Shown here: positions 45,301 to 54,839 of the stretch, piece by piece
How the letters are laid out: each line of letters starts with the position of its first letter
Position numbering within the stretch: position 1 is the stretch's first letter
Assembly: GCA_015039465.1 (NCBI GenBank)
Contig: MU130553.1
Coordinates: forward strand, 1 to 64,000
Length of the DNA: 64,000 nucleotides
Direction of reading: 5' to 3'
Source of the DNA: Phlegmacium glaucopus
Lineage: Eukaryota; Basidiomycota; Agaricomycetes; Agaricales; Cortinariaceae
Program-made: the position numbers and the translations under genes
The notes under the pieces: model-generated
What the model was told of the DNA's origin: nothing
Databases searched by the model: none
Seen by the model: only the letters and a program-made list of their open reading frames with translations

Positions 45301-48002
45301 TGCGATCTCATCAAACATCAAGATTGTGTGAAGGACCTTCAATTTGATGCAGCTATGAACCACATCGAGCACACTGTGAAGTGTTGCATCCACATTCATC
45401 TGGACTTCCTGTACCATTGGGAACTTGTGTGAAGGGATGATTGGGGGAACAGTGGAGCAGGTTCGCAGGTACGAGACACTGGGTGCACCACTTGCACAAT
45501 GGTTGATCTGAGTGACTTGATTTCCCCCCAGTTTCCAAAGAAGCAAGGCTTTCATGTCCTCCTCCTCACTGAAACTTTTTGGGTGGTAGTGGCCCTCCGC
45601 AGCAGCAACATATGATGCGAGCAGTGCTCAGACACCCTTTTTCTGGCAAAGACCAATGCTGAGGATGTGATCGACCCGGTTAGCCTTTCCACTCACAATC
45701 GCCATCAACAGCCACTTTTGGTCAGACAGCACTGTTGCTTTTGAAAGAAGTGTTTTGGCCTGGTTTAGTGCCCGCAACTCGGAGATACGAAGCTGCTGAG
45801 TTCTGCAATGAAGGACTTCTGACAGCCCTGAAAATCCATAGTATGCATATCCAGCATTTTCATGGACCCCCTCATTAATTCGGGTGAGTATCTTCTCTAA
45901 AGTCTTGTTCTCTCATAGTCGTTTACATGGCCCACATGTTTTCCCACTCGCATTGACAAATGTAATACAGGTCCATGAAAATAGTGCCATCATGCCATTC
46001 CTTAGTGAGTAATCCCAGGGAAGGACCAACGTGTCGTGTAGGGCAAATGGATATGAGGTGTGTGGGGACTTCCCATCAGATAAGGTCAGTACATATCCCT
46101 TGCACAAGTTTTCTGATGCTTTTGTTGGTCCCAGGCTGTCTTCAAACTCAAATGAATCCGACATGACCGCATCTGATCGTTCTTCAGGTATTGTTGTGAG
46201 GTCAATAACAGGTGCAGGGCTATTGTGCGCTTGATCGTACTCCAGTTCCACAGCTCCCAGACATTCATATTCTTTGATGCTGCCAGAATGGTGAGTTCCA
46301 GAGATTGAAAAAATGTATATATTATGTGACGCACATTTCTTCAAGGGCACTCATCAAGTGTGACAGCTTTCCCTCAAACAGGCTCTCATTCAGAGGTCTT
46401 TACACTAAGCCACTAATTCCGATCAGACTCAAATTTGGCTGGAGCACCAGCCATTTTCACATTTTGAGTCCAAGCCCAATCCGAGCTCAGTCGGAGTAAA
46501 TTGCTCGGACTACTCGGAATCTGATCGGACTGTGTGTCATCGGATTCTGATCGGACTTACTCAGACTTAGTCCAAGTAAATTGCTTAGACTACTTGTTTG
46601 TACTCATGTTTGTACCCATGTTTGTCCTCTTCCCACACAGACCATTGGTCACATGATCACAGATAAGCATGATTTCAAGCATATGCTAGTCAGAGTAGAT
46701 TACATAAGATTCCAAAAAAGGAAATTTTTTAAAGATGGTAGAGAATTGTTTTAGGACCCTGAATATGTTTAAATTATATTAATAGCAGCTCTCCTTATTG
46801 AGTAAATTGCAAAATACTTTCCTGGACGCGGCAGTTAAACATTCTATATGAAAATTTGAGGTCTTTTCTGTGATCCCCCAGATCTGATCAGATCTGAGCA
46901 GAATGGAAACTATATACCTCCCTAACCTTAATAGAACCTTAACCCAAACCTTAACCCAAACCTTAACCAAACCTTAACCAAACCTTAACTAGGTGGGAGA
47001 CAGAAAAGTACTGGAAAATTCATAAATTCTAAATAAATTCTAAGGGACTCCCAGGGCCTCCTGATGTGATTTAATCCAGATGGTCAATGCACCAGGATGC
47101 ACTAAAGGTGTCAAAAATCATTTTTCCTGATGCAGTCCAAGTTCAGTCCAAGCTGAGTCCGAGCTGAGTCTGAGTCCAGGTAAAAAATTACTTGGACTTG
47201 GACTCAACTCGGACTCAGCTCAGACTGGACTCGGACTGAACTCGGACTGAACTCGGACTGACTCGGACTGAACTCGGACTTTTGATGTTTTTACTCGGAC
47301 TACTCAGATTACTTGGACTCCGATCGGACTGGTGGGGCAGTGGTGGGTGAGTGTAAAGTCTTGCTCATTCACCCCCCGCTTCTCAACAAAGTACCTTGTG
47401 TAATTTGTGAGTCCTTCCACTCCTTTTCTTCCCCATCAAATCAAGTCCTTCATGTTCACATCAGTGCCCCATCCTAGAATCCTCTTCAAGCATGGGTTAA
47501 TCTCCTCCTCCCATAGGTCGTCCTGATTGAATGTTTTATCATCAAAATTTGCTGGATCTTGTGCAAACTCAGCCAGTTTGTCATCGTTGGAAGCCTCTGG
47601 GATTGTATTTGGTAGGTTTTTGCTGAGCTTGCTGAGCTTTTCAATAAATGAGCTGACTCTGAGTGGTGTTATCCTTGGAATAGGTTCATTTCTCTGTGTT
47701 GCTGCTGCTGATCTGGTTTCAGGTGCATGCTCTTGAGGTAAGGCAAGACTTTGAACCAGTTGTACACTGGGGATTGTTGAAGGCACCAAGGTTGGCTTTG
47801 GCCGGTTGAAAAAGTTAAGGATTATCCCATTTTTCTTTGTTTTTGCATTCTTATCTCGTTTTGCTTTAGATTCAGGGCAAATCTTTGTTCCTCGGTGTTG
47901 CTTTTCAAGATTTGGAAGCCCAACTGTGCCACAATGTATGCAAGATCCACAATCAGGACACTCTGCATATCCCTCTGCATCGAGGATGGCCTTATCTCCC
48001 AA
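42400..48002 (-). pseudogene. Large transposase-like gene of the 7.47-kb element, interrupted
   Basis: Minus strand, multi-exon. Exon 1 (48,002-47,436 and on to 47,372) starts MGDKAILDAEGYAECPDCGS with a zinc-binding knot (CPDC, CIHC, H..TKIC). Further exons give NMKDLI..TRYFVEKRGVNE, then 46,384 onward LSHLMSALEEM, 45,870-45,181 (QAKTLLSKATVLSDQKWL; MFDEIATEKRIRWDP), 45,058-43,063 (VVLIASDGESRWGAAF; DDDLTYDKDWKHIFKHFHN; TDCLEELFGILRTM), and C-terminal zinc fingers (CTDCEYLLRSNGV; CGLCLRPPPFCEFF; CPLCAKTAPAIWKYFMKSHF). The three acidic motifs and the LEELFGILR block resemble the D..D..LE.FF..IR layout of P-element transposases; that assignment is inference. Lesions: TGA at 45,628-45,630 and at 45,181-45,183, and a 971-bp transposon inside the reading frame at 46,393. 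Confidence 0.75.
46393..47363. mobile_element. hAT-type non-autonomous insertion inside the 7.47-kb element's gene (971 bp)
   Basis: The left end is GAGGTCTTTACACTAAGCC and the right end is the complement of CAAGACTTTACACTCACCC. CTCATTCA is duplicated at 46,385-46,392 and 47,364-47,371. Both ends are packed with ACTCGGACT/AGTCCGAGT units in opposite orientation. Its interior from about 46,640 to 47,133 is an inverted copy of part of the CATCAGG element at 32,233, ending exactly at that family's terminus. Confidence 0.9.
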
Positions 48003-48324
48003 ATGCCATAATTAGTAGTAGAACCTTTCTGTGATGAATTATAAATTACATACCTGCTTTACAGACAACATCAGAGCAATGGCCTGTGTAGCATAGATCC
48101 TATGTCAAAATGTTTTATTACCCTAACCCCAAATTTGATAAATTTTGAAATTTTTACAATATTTTATCCATACTTAGGTGCTTAGTAAATGTCCCGATGT
48201 CCTAATATACTTACTAATGTGTCATAAGTGTCCAAATTGAGCTCCAAAAGTCAGATTTTGGATAAAATAGGAGGGTTCCTTTTTTTTTTTCACAGCCCGA
48301 GGCTGGACTAACTAACCGGGACCT
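48003..48324. other. Upstream region of the 7.47-kb element's gene
   Basis: AT-rich sequence with a T10 run near 48,282 and no ORF. It should contain the promoter of the minus-strand gene. Confidence 0.5.
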
Positions 48325-48939
48325 TAGGGTTACCAAAGTTCAGTTCAGAACTGACTCATGAACCTGAACTGAACTGAACTGAACTGATAATTCAGTTCAG
48401 TTCAGTTCAGGTTCAGGTATTTAGAGATTTATGGTTCATGCAGTTCGAACTGAACTGAACTGCTGAACCGTTAGGTCCCAGAAGGCCAGGCAATTCTCTT
48501 CTTTTAACTTAACATTGTATAGAAAGTGATCCTTCAGTAATTTATGAACATTGGAATGGTTGGGCAGTCCTTTTGAGCATGAAATAATGGCTAAGGAAGG
48601 AGGTAATGGCCAGACTTGGTATGTGATGTTATTATGTCAGCATAGATCAGTACTGCCTATTTAGGAAAATAAATATAAAACAATGGTTTTCTGTGTTCTA
48701 AAGGAGTTCTGAGATCATATATGAGTGGAAATCAAGTGGCTAAGTGCTAAGGAAGGTCTTTGTACATTAAATTTTCAGAAAAAGGTAAAATTTCAGATTT
48801 TATAATGGTTCTTCAGTTCAGTTCAGTTCGAACCAGTTCTTAAATGGTTCAGTTCAGTTCAGGACCATATGCAAACAGTTCAGTTCAGTTCAGGCTGAGG
48901 AGGTGAAGAACTGAACTGAACTGAACTTTGGTAACCCTA
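48325..48939. mobile_element. Non-autonomous hAT-type element, TAGGGTTACC family (615 bp)
   Basis: Both ends begin TAGGGTTACCAAAGTTCAGT and the inverted repeat is perfect for 24 bp. GAACT/AGTTC units form a long palindromic array beside each end (48,360-48,415 and 48,815-48,930). The flanks share ACCGGG but no exact 8-bp duplication is seen. The ends resemble those at 34,195. Confidence 0.85.
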
Positions 48940-48989
48940 AACCGGGTTCACATCCGGCATTCCATTACCCGAGTACCCTTGGTGGTAGG

Positions 48990-49676
48990 GTTCCTTTCCC
49001 TGCTCCTTATATCACGTGACAGTATTATATAAGCGGCAAAAAGGGGGCCTCCAAAATATCTAACATTTTATCTGAGTGTGTCAATATAGTTTCTAGTGCA
49101 TTTGGAGCACTTTTCTCAAAAATATTCCCTTTGGTCAAGAAAAGAGTCAATAATATATTTTCTTACAAGGTAAAAACTGACGATCGACTATCTACTTCCC
49201 CTCTATCATTCCCAGTTTTCAGAATACTGAAAAGTGGTCTGTGGTAGATGTTATTGAGCTCGGCATTGAAGGTATTTTCTGATTACATAAGTTAGCTGGT
49301 TCCTAATGACCCCTACCTTAGGTTATTGTGTTAGGTACAGGCAGTTTGGGCAGCAGTAAAGCCTGATGAGAGCTTTCACAGGGCTTGAAACTGCTGCCTA
49401 TGCACCCCATGAGCTTGCCTCTCCTGTAGATAGCTGACTCCACACTCAGATGACTAGTCAGGGAATGTCATTCTATTTTCCTTGCAACCAAGAGCAGCAT
49501 TTTAAAGGCTTAGCAAAGTGTAGAGCACCCTTTTAGTTAAAATTTGCATTTTTGCTAGAAAGGAGGTTTGTACATTTCTTTTTCTGCAGCTCACCCAATA
49601 TTATAAATTAAAAAACTATATCCAACACAAATATAACAACAGAAAAACAAGTCAATTCATTCTAGAGGGGCAAAGC
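48990..49676. other. Right arm of the outer element and flank of the gene-rich part
   Basis: To 49,320 this is the right arm of the outer transposon. From 49,321 to 49,676 it is the 3' flank of the AlkB-like gene with no ORF. Confidence 0.5.
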
Positions 49677-50768
49677 TTAGTAGACATCATTCCCAACCAC
49701 GTCCGCACCAGGAAGTAGCCATCGAAAAGTGATACTCAAACGAGTTCCTCGGTCTATCCATGTACCTGTACTACCTGAAGCCTGCAGTGATGTAGACGGT
49801 CTACTCGGGGGATTTGTATCAGATCTTAAAGTAGATTGGTTAGTATTGTTGGTAACAAAATCTCTTTTCTTCATATCTATCCCATGGGTCCAATCATAGC
49901 GTGCCTCCTGAGAGAGAACGAGAATACTCCTCTCCGGTAGATACAAATCCCATCGCGTCCTCTTATCCCCAATATCCTCATCGCTTAGTATTTCAGGTTC
50001 TGCTCTCTCGAACCGCATAACGCAACTGCTGCTAAAGCTCACTCCAATGATTCCATCACCATAGCGCCCAAGAAGGTCGATATGAGGGGTTATCCCTTCT
50101 CCCGGCTGATAGAGATTTATGATAGCCTGCCTCGCTCTTGTAGGGTTCGTTGGGAACAGGAGCGCGTATGTCTGAGGCGAAAGGAAAGGCTGGAGTAGTG
50201 TAGATATCGTCTCCAAAAGCCCAAGGAGGATTTTCGGCAGTCCAGCATTTGAACTCAAACTCGAGTGCATGACATCCGAATCAATTGTGGGAGAAAGGTC
50301 TGGCGGAGGACTCGGTGGAGGTAAAAAGCGAGCAAAAAGCATGACTTGATTAATGCCAGGAGACCTAAAATAGGTGTCGAGACAATATGAAGACACTGAA
50401 TCGGCTAGTTCCTGAGGGAGGAGCAGAGAAGGTTCAAAGAAAAGACCCGGAATAGGGGGTGCAGTTCTGATCGCGGAAAAGGAAATGTCCACGATCTCAC
50501 CCTCTTCTGATATAGCATTGGAGCTGAACAGCGAGTCGGAGTAGTAAGCTGAGAAAACAGAAGATAATGAGTCGGGAGAACTATGTTTTTCTTCATTATT
50601 TAGCAATCCGGGGTTCAGAGCAACGGGTATTTCGATTCGGAGAGCCTGTCCTTTCTGCTTTTTGTCCTGATGTACTGAGTTTTCACAAAACGTCAAGGGG
50701 CCATGGTCCGACTTATGGGTGCCCTCTACGTGTTGGATGGAAGAACTGCGTTTCCGTTTGAGGGACAT
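49677..50768 (-). CDS. AlkB-like Fe(II)/2-oxoglutarate dioxygenase
   Basis: 363 residues in one coding exon. I start at the ATG of MSLKRKRSSS (50,768), because the longer frame starts only with GTG and lies within a 5'-UTR intron (GTGAGT at 50,829 to CAG at 50,778). The first ~120 residues are basic and Ser-rich and probably disordered. The C-terminal half is the double-stranded beta-helix: INLYQPGEGITPHIDLLGRY supplies His and Asp of the HxD iron site, YDWTHGI the second His, and RLSITFRWL the 2-oxoglutarate-binding Arg pair. These are the hallmarks of AlkB homologues, which demethylate nucleic acids or modify proteins; the substrate is not deducible. It is divergent from the thioesterase gene 390 bp away. 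Confidence 0.88.
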   Translation of the reverse strand: MSLKRKRSSSIQHVEGTHKSDHGPLTFCENSVHQDKKQKGQALRIEIPVALNPGLLNNEEKHSSPDSLSSVFSAYYSDSLFSSNAISEEGEIVDISFSAIRTAPPIPGLFFEPSLLLPQELADSVSSYCLDTYFRSPGINQVMLFARFLPPPSPPPDLSPTIDSDVMHSSLSSNAGLPKILLGLLETISTLLQPFLSPQTYALLFPTNPTRARQAIINLYQPGEGITPHIDLLGRYGDGIIGVSFSSSCVMRFERAEPEILSDEDIGDKRTRWDLYLPERSILVLSQEARYDWTHGIDMKKRDFVTNNTNQSTLRSDTNPPSRPSTSLQASGSTGTWIDRGTRLSITFRWLLPGADVVGNDVY

Positions 50769-50777
50769 AGTGACCCT

Positions 50778-50829
50778 CTGAAGATGGACCGTTGGAAACT
50801 CTCTGCTTGCGTGTATACGAGACACTCAC
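50778..50829 (-). other. 5'-UTR intron of the AlkB-like gene
   Basis: A 52-nt interval on the minus strand with GTGAGT donor and TTCAG acceptor, ending 9 nt before the ATG. Inferred from splice signals only. Confidence 0.6.
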
Positions 50830-51158
50830 CTGAGTCGTAACCCAAAATTGGTTGGTTCAGGGTTTTCCTGGAGTGACAAGTTGGTTGCTGGCTGATAGTA
50901 GCTATATAGCCTTCAGACGTCCCAGGCCAGCTGGCACCGCGACGCAAGGGATTCGATAAATATATGAATTACCAAGAGCTTTAATGCGACATACTGTTCT
51001 CACTTATTTCTCCAAGTAATGAAATGACTCGCCTGAGCTGGGTAACGCACCCCGGTCCGGTCCATTCGGTGCCCGAGGCCAAATCACATTCCTTTCAAGT
51101 CCACCTTTTTATTAATTTATTGATCGCACCCCTTCCTTCTCACTAACGAACGACACCC
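50830..51158. promoter_or_regulatory. Divergent intergenic promoter region
   Basis: The AlkB-like (-) and thioesterase (+) genes read away from each other here, so the interval must carry both promoters. I see no clear TATA box; a CACTAACGAACGACACCC stretch lies just before the thioesterase ATG. Confidence 0.5.
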
Positions 51159-51965
51159 ATGAGTCAACCTCTCTCCGATGATTTATTTGATATCTCTCAA
51201 ATTGCGGGGAATGCCTCGGACGATATCAAACGCACCATTGGCAATCCAGCTGATTTCTTCCAGAATCACTTTCCCGGTGATACGAGATCCTCTTTATTTG
51301 GAGAATCCATTCAGAAAAGAATGAAAGTCGTGGAGATCTCGTTGAACACGAAGGCAGAGGAAGAGAAGAAGTTGGAGGGTAGAGTGGTTGTCGAACTGGA
51401 CGTCGCAGAAGGTCAGTATATTCGACCTGATGGCCTAAAGCCCGTATTTATTCCGTTTGTGTTAGATATGCTGAACGGAGCAGCAAATATTCATGGGGGA
51501 TGTTCTGCATTCCTCGTCGATATGTGAGCTCCCATTCTCCATACCACTCACCAAATTATGGCTAACAAAGTTGGTCCACAACGTGCCAAGGTGTTCAACA
51601 TTGGTGCTCATCGCTCTCAGCATGGAACTTTCTGGGGAAGTATATCCCAGCGTATCTCAATCACTAAATATCATATACCACTCTCCAGCTCAGTTGTAAG
51701 TAACTACCTTTACCTCATGCATGACATGGAATAACTCAAAATTACATCGCGATTAGGGCGGATAAACTACGAATTGTCAATACAACTCTCACACTGGGCG
51801 CCCGAGCGCACTCTGCACGGACAGAGGTGGATCCCTGCAAACTTTGCTTGCGTCTCAATCAACTGATCGCTGCCTTCATAGATTTGGAATGTTACCCACC
51901 ACCGTCTCGTAGTATCAGGTACTCACATTAAGATGCAACCCTCTTTGCCAAAAGCTGCGCTTTAA
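51159..51965 (+). CDS. Acyl-CoA thioesterase, hotdog fold (ACOT13-like)
   Basis: Four exons: 51159-51523, 51591-51695, 51757-51826 and 51882-51965, joined by introns of 67, 61 and 55 nt with GT-AG ends; the sum is 624 nt, 207 residues. The core reads MLNGAANIHGGCSAFLVDM, then CSTLVLIALSM, SQSLNIIYHSPAQL, LRIVNTTLTLGARAHSARTE and IWNVTHHRLVVSGTHIKMQP. The HGG followed by a helix with an acidic residue is the catalytic signature of PaaI/ACOT13-type 4HBT thioesterases, which hydrolyse acyl-CoA thioesters. There is no clear targeting signal. The frame is intact across all junctions. Confidence 0.88.
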
Positions 51966-52475
51966 TCATCGATTCAATATATATTGGACTTCACGAAACG
52001 CATGCGAAGTGGACCCTTGTACACCAAGGGTATCGCCTCCCAGTAATTTGGTCCCAGGTATTCACGAAATTCCGTGCACTATCTCATATAGAATTGCAAA
52101 CTCGAACATCCCTACATTCCCGACAATGCTAGCTATTAATTTACTGATTTCGTGCAAATACACGGTGAGCCAGCATTATTGTCGAGTATTACGGTGACTT
52201 GCAATGATTTACGTGGGCGGCTTTTTTTCTGATGATTTGCAATTGAGCAACGAACGAGGTCAGAATGAAATTAAAACTTGACCTTCGTGAAGGATTCCAT
52301 CAGGCCTAACTTGATTGAGAAGCCTTGAAGATATGTCGGTATAGTAGATCTTCAATCCAACAGCGCCTCGTATTATGCACAAGCTTTCTGAAAACATATG
52401 AAAATACCAAGGCTATATGTACGGTATGTCTACATAAGCATAACTTACTCTATCTTTAAATCTAGAGGCGTTACT
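51966..52475. other. Convergent intergenic region
   Basis: It lies between the 3' ends of the thioesterase and carboxylesterase genes. No ORF of note and no repeats. Confidence 0.55.
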
Positions 52476-54839
52476 TTACGTCTGCATTTCATTTCTTAGA
52501 CTACGACCATGCCAAAATGCGCATCGATTGCTCTCTGCTTTAGGTATCTCCTCCATCACCACGTTACCAGGTTGCAAGAGAAGACGCGGGTTTCCGGAAA
52601 TCACGGCCTTTACGGGCTTTAGATAAAGAATATTGTGGATGGGCACAAAATTGAAGGAGGTAAAGGGAACGTACCTCCCATGCAACGTCATTGCTTGAGA
52701 CAGGCTGACCCGTGGTTACAAAAGACGTCCAGTATTCGCGCATAGATTGGAATAAAGTGTTGTCCTTCACATCGGCGATTGCAGGAGTTGAAAAGAATGC
52801 CTCCAGCTCCGCTGCATGGTTGGAGCCTAGATGCGGATTATCATAGCTGTTTGTTTTTAGAAGGAAAAGTATATATGAATGAAAAACAGTGATGTGCAAT
52901 GTCCTTCAGTTAACTTACTGATATTGGTAAGCTTTCTGACGAGTTGATAGACTGCCTGGGATCAAGGCAGCTGTACATATGTATCGCGCTTCGCCGTACA
53001 TTTGTTGTCCTTGCAAGCTTAGGGAGTTATTGTATTCTTTCAGCGGATATAACTCCTTGATCGCTTTATTGATTGAGGGTGGAGTGAGGCCATTGAACTG
53101 GCCCTGTAGGAAGTTGAAGACAGTATCCTCGGTGGCATTCGGCGCTGATGTATTAGCTGAGATGGCTGTAAGACTTGCAGACCATTTTGCGCCTTCGTCG
53201 GTATTCGAACTGCCAAATTAAGGGTGTCTGTGTTATGATTTCAGGAATGAAATAGGTGAAGTAGATATCTCACCCGACGAGCACTGGAACGCCGGAAAAT
53301 CTTCCTGCTCTGAATGCTTCGACCGGTCTTTCTTGCAGAAATTCACCATCTATGACGGGGGCAAATAGGAAGAGAGTCGAAGGTCTGGCTGCGGTCGTTA
53401 AGTTTCCGGCACGAATGAGAGCGTCACTGGGCGCAGATCGAAGACATTGGAGTGTACCCGCGCCTTGATTTTCACAACCGCTGAAAATACCAATTACAAA
53501 TATGAAAAGAAATAAGAAAAAATTTGAGAACTAACGCAAATTTAGCATACTGCTGATATATTCCCTCTATGTAGGCAGAATTGTATAATGGCGTATCGCT
53601 GAGGGACGGACTATCCGCGATAGCTGAACGAAAGAGACCTTGGTCATTCCCGCCATTGGCGATGAGCTTTGCAAGTGATTAATTATTATCTGTATTGAGA
53701 CGAGGGTAGCTTACATGAAACATGACGGAGCCTGCTCCGGCTGATTGACCCCAAATTGTAACTTGGCTGTTTTCAACGAAACCTATTAGGTATGTATAGT
53801 TGCGTCGTATCTAAAGAACACACCTGGGATCACCACCAAAATTATGAATGTATCTTTGGACCCATTTAAGTGCCGTTCTCTGGGATCCGTCAGTAAAATC
53901 GACTTTATACGTTGACTATGATGCTATACCTGATCAAGAAGACCGGCGTTGAGAGTTCCATTTTCGTGTACGTGGGTTCCTCCTTGAAAGACGATGAAAC
54001 AATGTACATGGATGCAAACGTGGTAAACTGACCTAAAAATCCGAACTGCCCAAGACGATATTCGAACGACACAAAGATGAGAGGTTTAGCCGAAGAGCCC
54101 ATGATCAAATCAGGAATAAATTCGTGCGTATCCCCGCAACAGAAGCCGCCGCCTGTTTTTTTTTGTTGTCCCAGTTCCAATTCAGAAAGCATAACTGGAG
54201 AAATAGATATACTGACCATGAAACCAAACCATAACCGGAAGTTTGTCGTTGAGGGAAGTATTCTTAGGTATGAAGACCTGTTAAATGATGTTCCTACTTT
54301 AAAAGATATAAATAGAAGTAGGTGGCGAATTGGTACGTTGCCGAATAAACAGTCTTCTGAGGTTCCCTGTGCTTCTGTGGTCTGGGTTGTTGGGATGCAT
54401 GCATTAGCAAACTGTGTAACGTAAATTTTAGTAGGAAGGATTCACAGTAAAGAACGCAGGAAAGCATACCTGCTTCGCATCCACATCTCCAAGGTGGGTG
54501 CTTGGTGGTGAGACGGGAGCTCGCCATCTAAGATCACCAATGGGCGCATCTGCAAAACGGATACCTTGAAACTGGGTAATCCCAGTTGTTTCATTCCGAA
54601 ATCCCGTGAAAGAGCCATCTGGTTGTAGCCAAATAGTTTATAAGCAGTTGACCAGCGACGACTGGGTGGAAGTGGATTCTCATACAATCGAGTGTAACAG
54701 TTGATCCAATTACTTGAACGCTTCGTCTTGCATCTGTCGCACCGGCTAAAACGGAAAGGCCCGGAACGCCAGTGCTCGCCAGATATATGATCAAGGAAGT
54801 GAATGTTGAGAGTCGTCCGAGTCTGTTTAGGGGCGCCAT
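52476..54839 (-). CDS. Secreted type-B carboxylesterase/lipase
   Basis: About 13 exons separated by 12 short GT-AG introns; all junctions I checked keep frame. The start MAPLNRLGRLSTFTSLIIYL (54,839) gives a hydrophobic signal peptide; an in-frame ATG at 54,875 would extend it. Key features in order: ITQFQGIRFADAPIGDLRW, TSEDCLFGN (disulphide Cys), WFHGGGFCCGD (oxyanion hole), VSFEYRLGQFGFLG, LLDQRTALKWVQRYI, VTIWGQSAGAGSVMFH (nucleophile Ser in GQSAG), SNTDEGAKW (acid region), GSNHAAELEAFF (catalytic His), and PRLLLQPGNVVME. This is the full catalytic triad layout of fungal type-B carboxylesterases, which hydrolyse carboxylic esters outside the cell. The natural substrate cannot be told from the sequence. 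It converges with the thioesterase gene. Confidence 0.88.

Larger units (their letters stand above)
41516..48981. mobile_element. 7.47-kb DNA transposon with 8-bp target duplication (P-element-like)
   Basis: The left end is CAAGGGTACTTGGGTAACTG and the right end is the complement of CAAGGGTACTCGGGTAATGG (17 of 20 identical). GTGGTAGG flanks it on both sides (41,508-41,515 and 48,982-48,989), a perfect 8-bp duplication. It encodes the large minus-strand protein at 42.4-48.0 kb. It also contains two hAT-type insertions, at 46,393 and 48,325; without them the element is about 5.9 kb. Confidence 0.88.
37853..49320. mobile_element. Outer transposon with 38-bp inverted repeats, host of a transposon nest
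   Basis: TAAGGTAGGGGTCATTAGGA plus ACCAGCTAACTTATGTAA (37,853-37,890) recurs as an exact inverse complement at 49,283-49,320. TA dinucleotides lie at both edges; the exact duplication is unclear. After removing the two large insertions (38,055-41,127 and 41,516-48,981) about 0.9 kb is left, without an ORF of its own, so it is a non-autonomous element. A TATATAAGCGGCAAAA block occurs near both ends (about 37,896 and 49,026), in the same orientation. Confidence 0.8.

Noticed and set aside
46920..46990. Telomere-like CCTTAACC repeats
   Set aside because: Only a handful of irregular CCTTAACCAAA/CCTTAACCCAAA units inside a transposon; the fungal telomere unit CCCTAA is not present.
48360..48415. 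Centromeric or telomeric repeat (GAACT units)
   Set aside because: Only a few dozen bases, mirrored at the other end of a 615-bp element; it is a subterminal array.
37853..49320. A Starship-type giant element
   Set aside because: No DUF3435 tyrosine recombinase at one end; the unit has ordinary inverted repeats and its size is explained by nested insertions.
49677..50825. Longer AlkB-like start (19 extra residues)
   Set aside because: The extra part begins with GTG and lies inside a well-formed GT-AG 5'-UTR intron.
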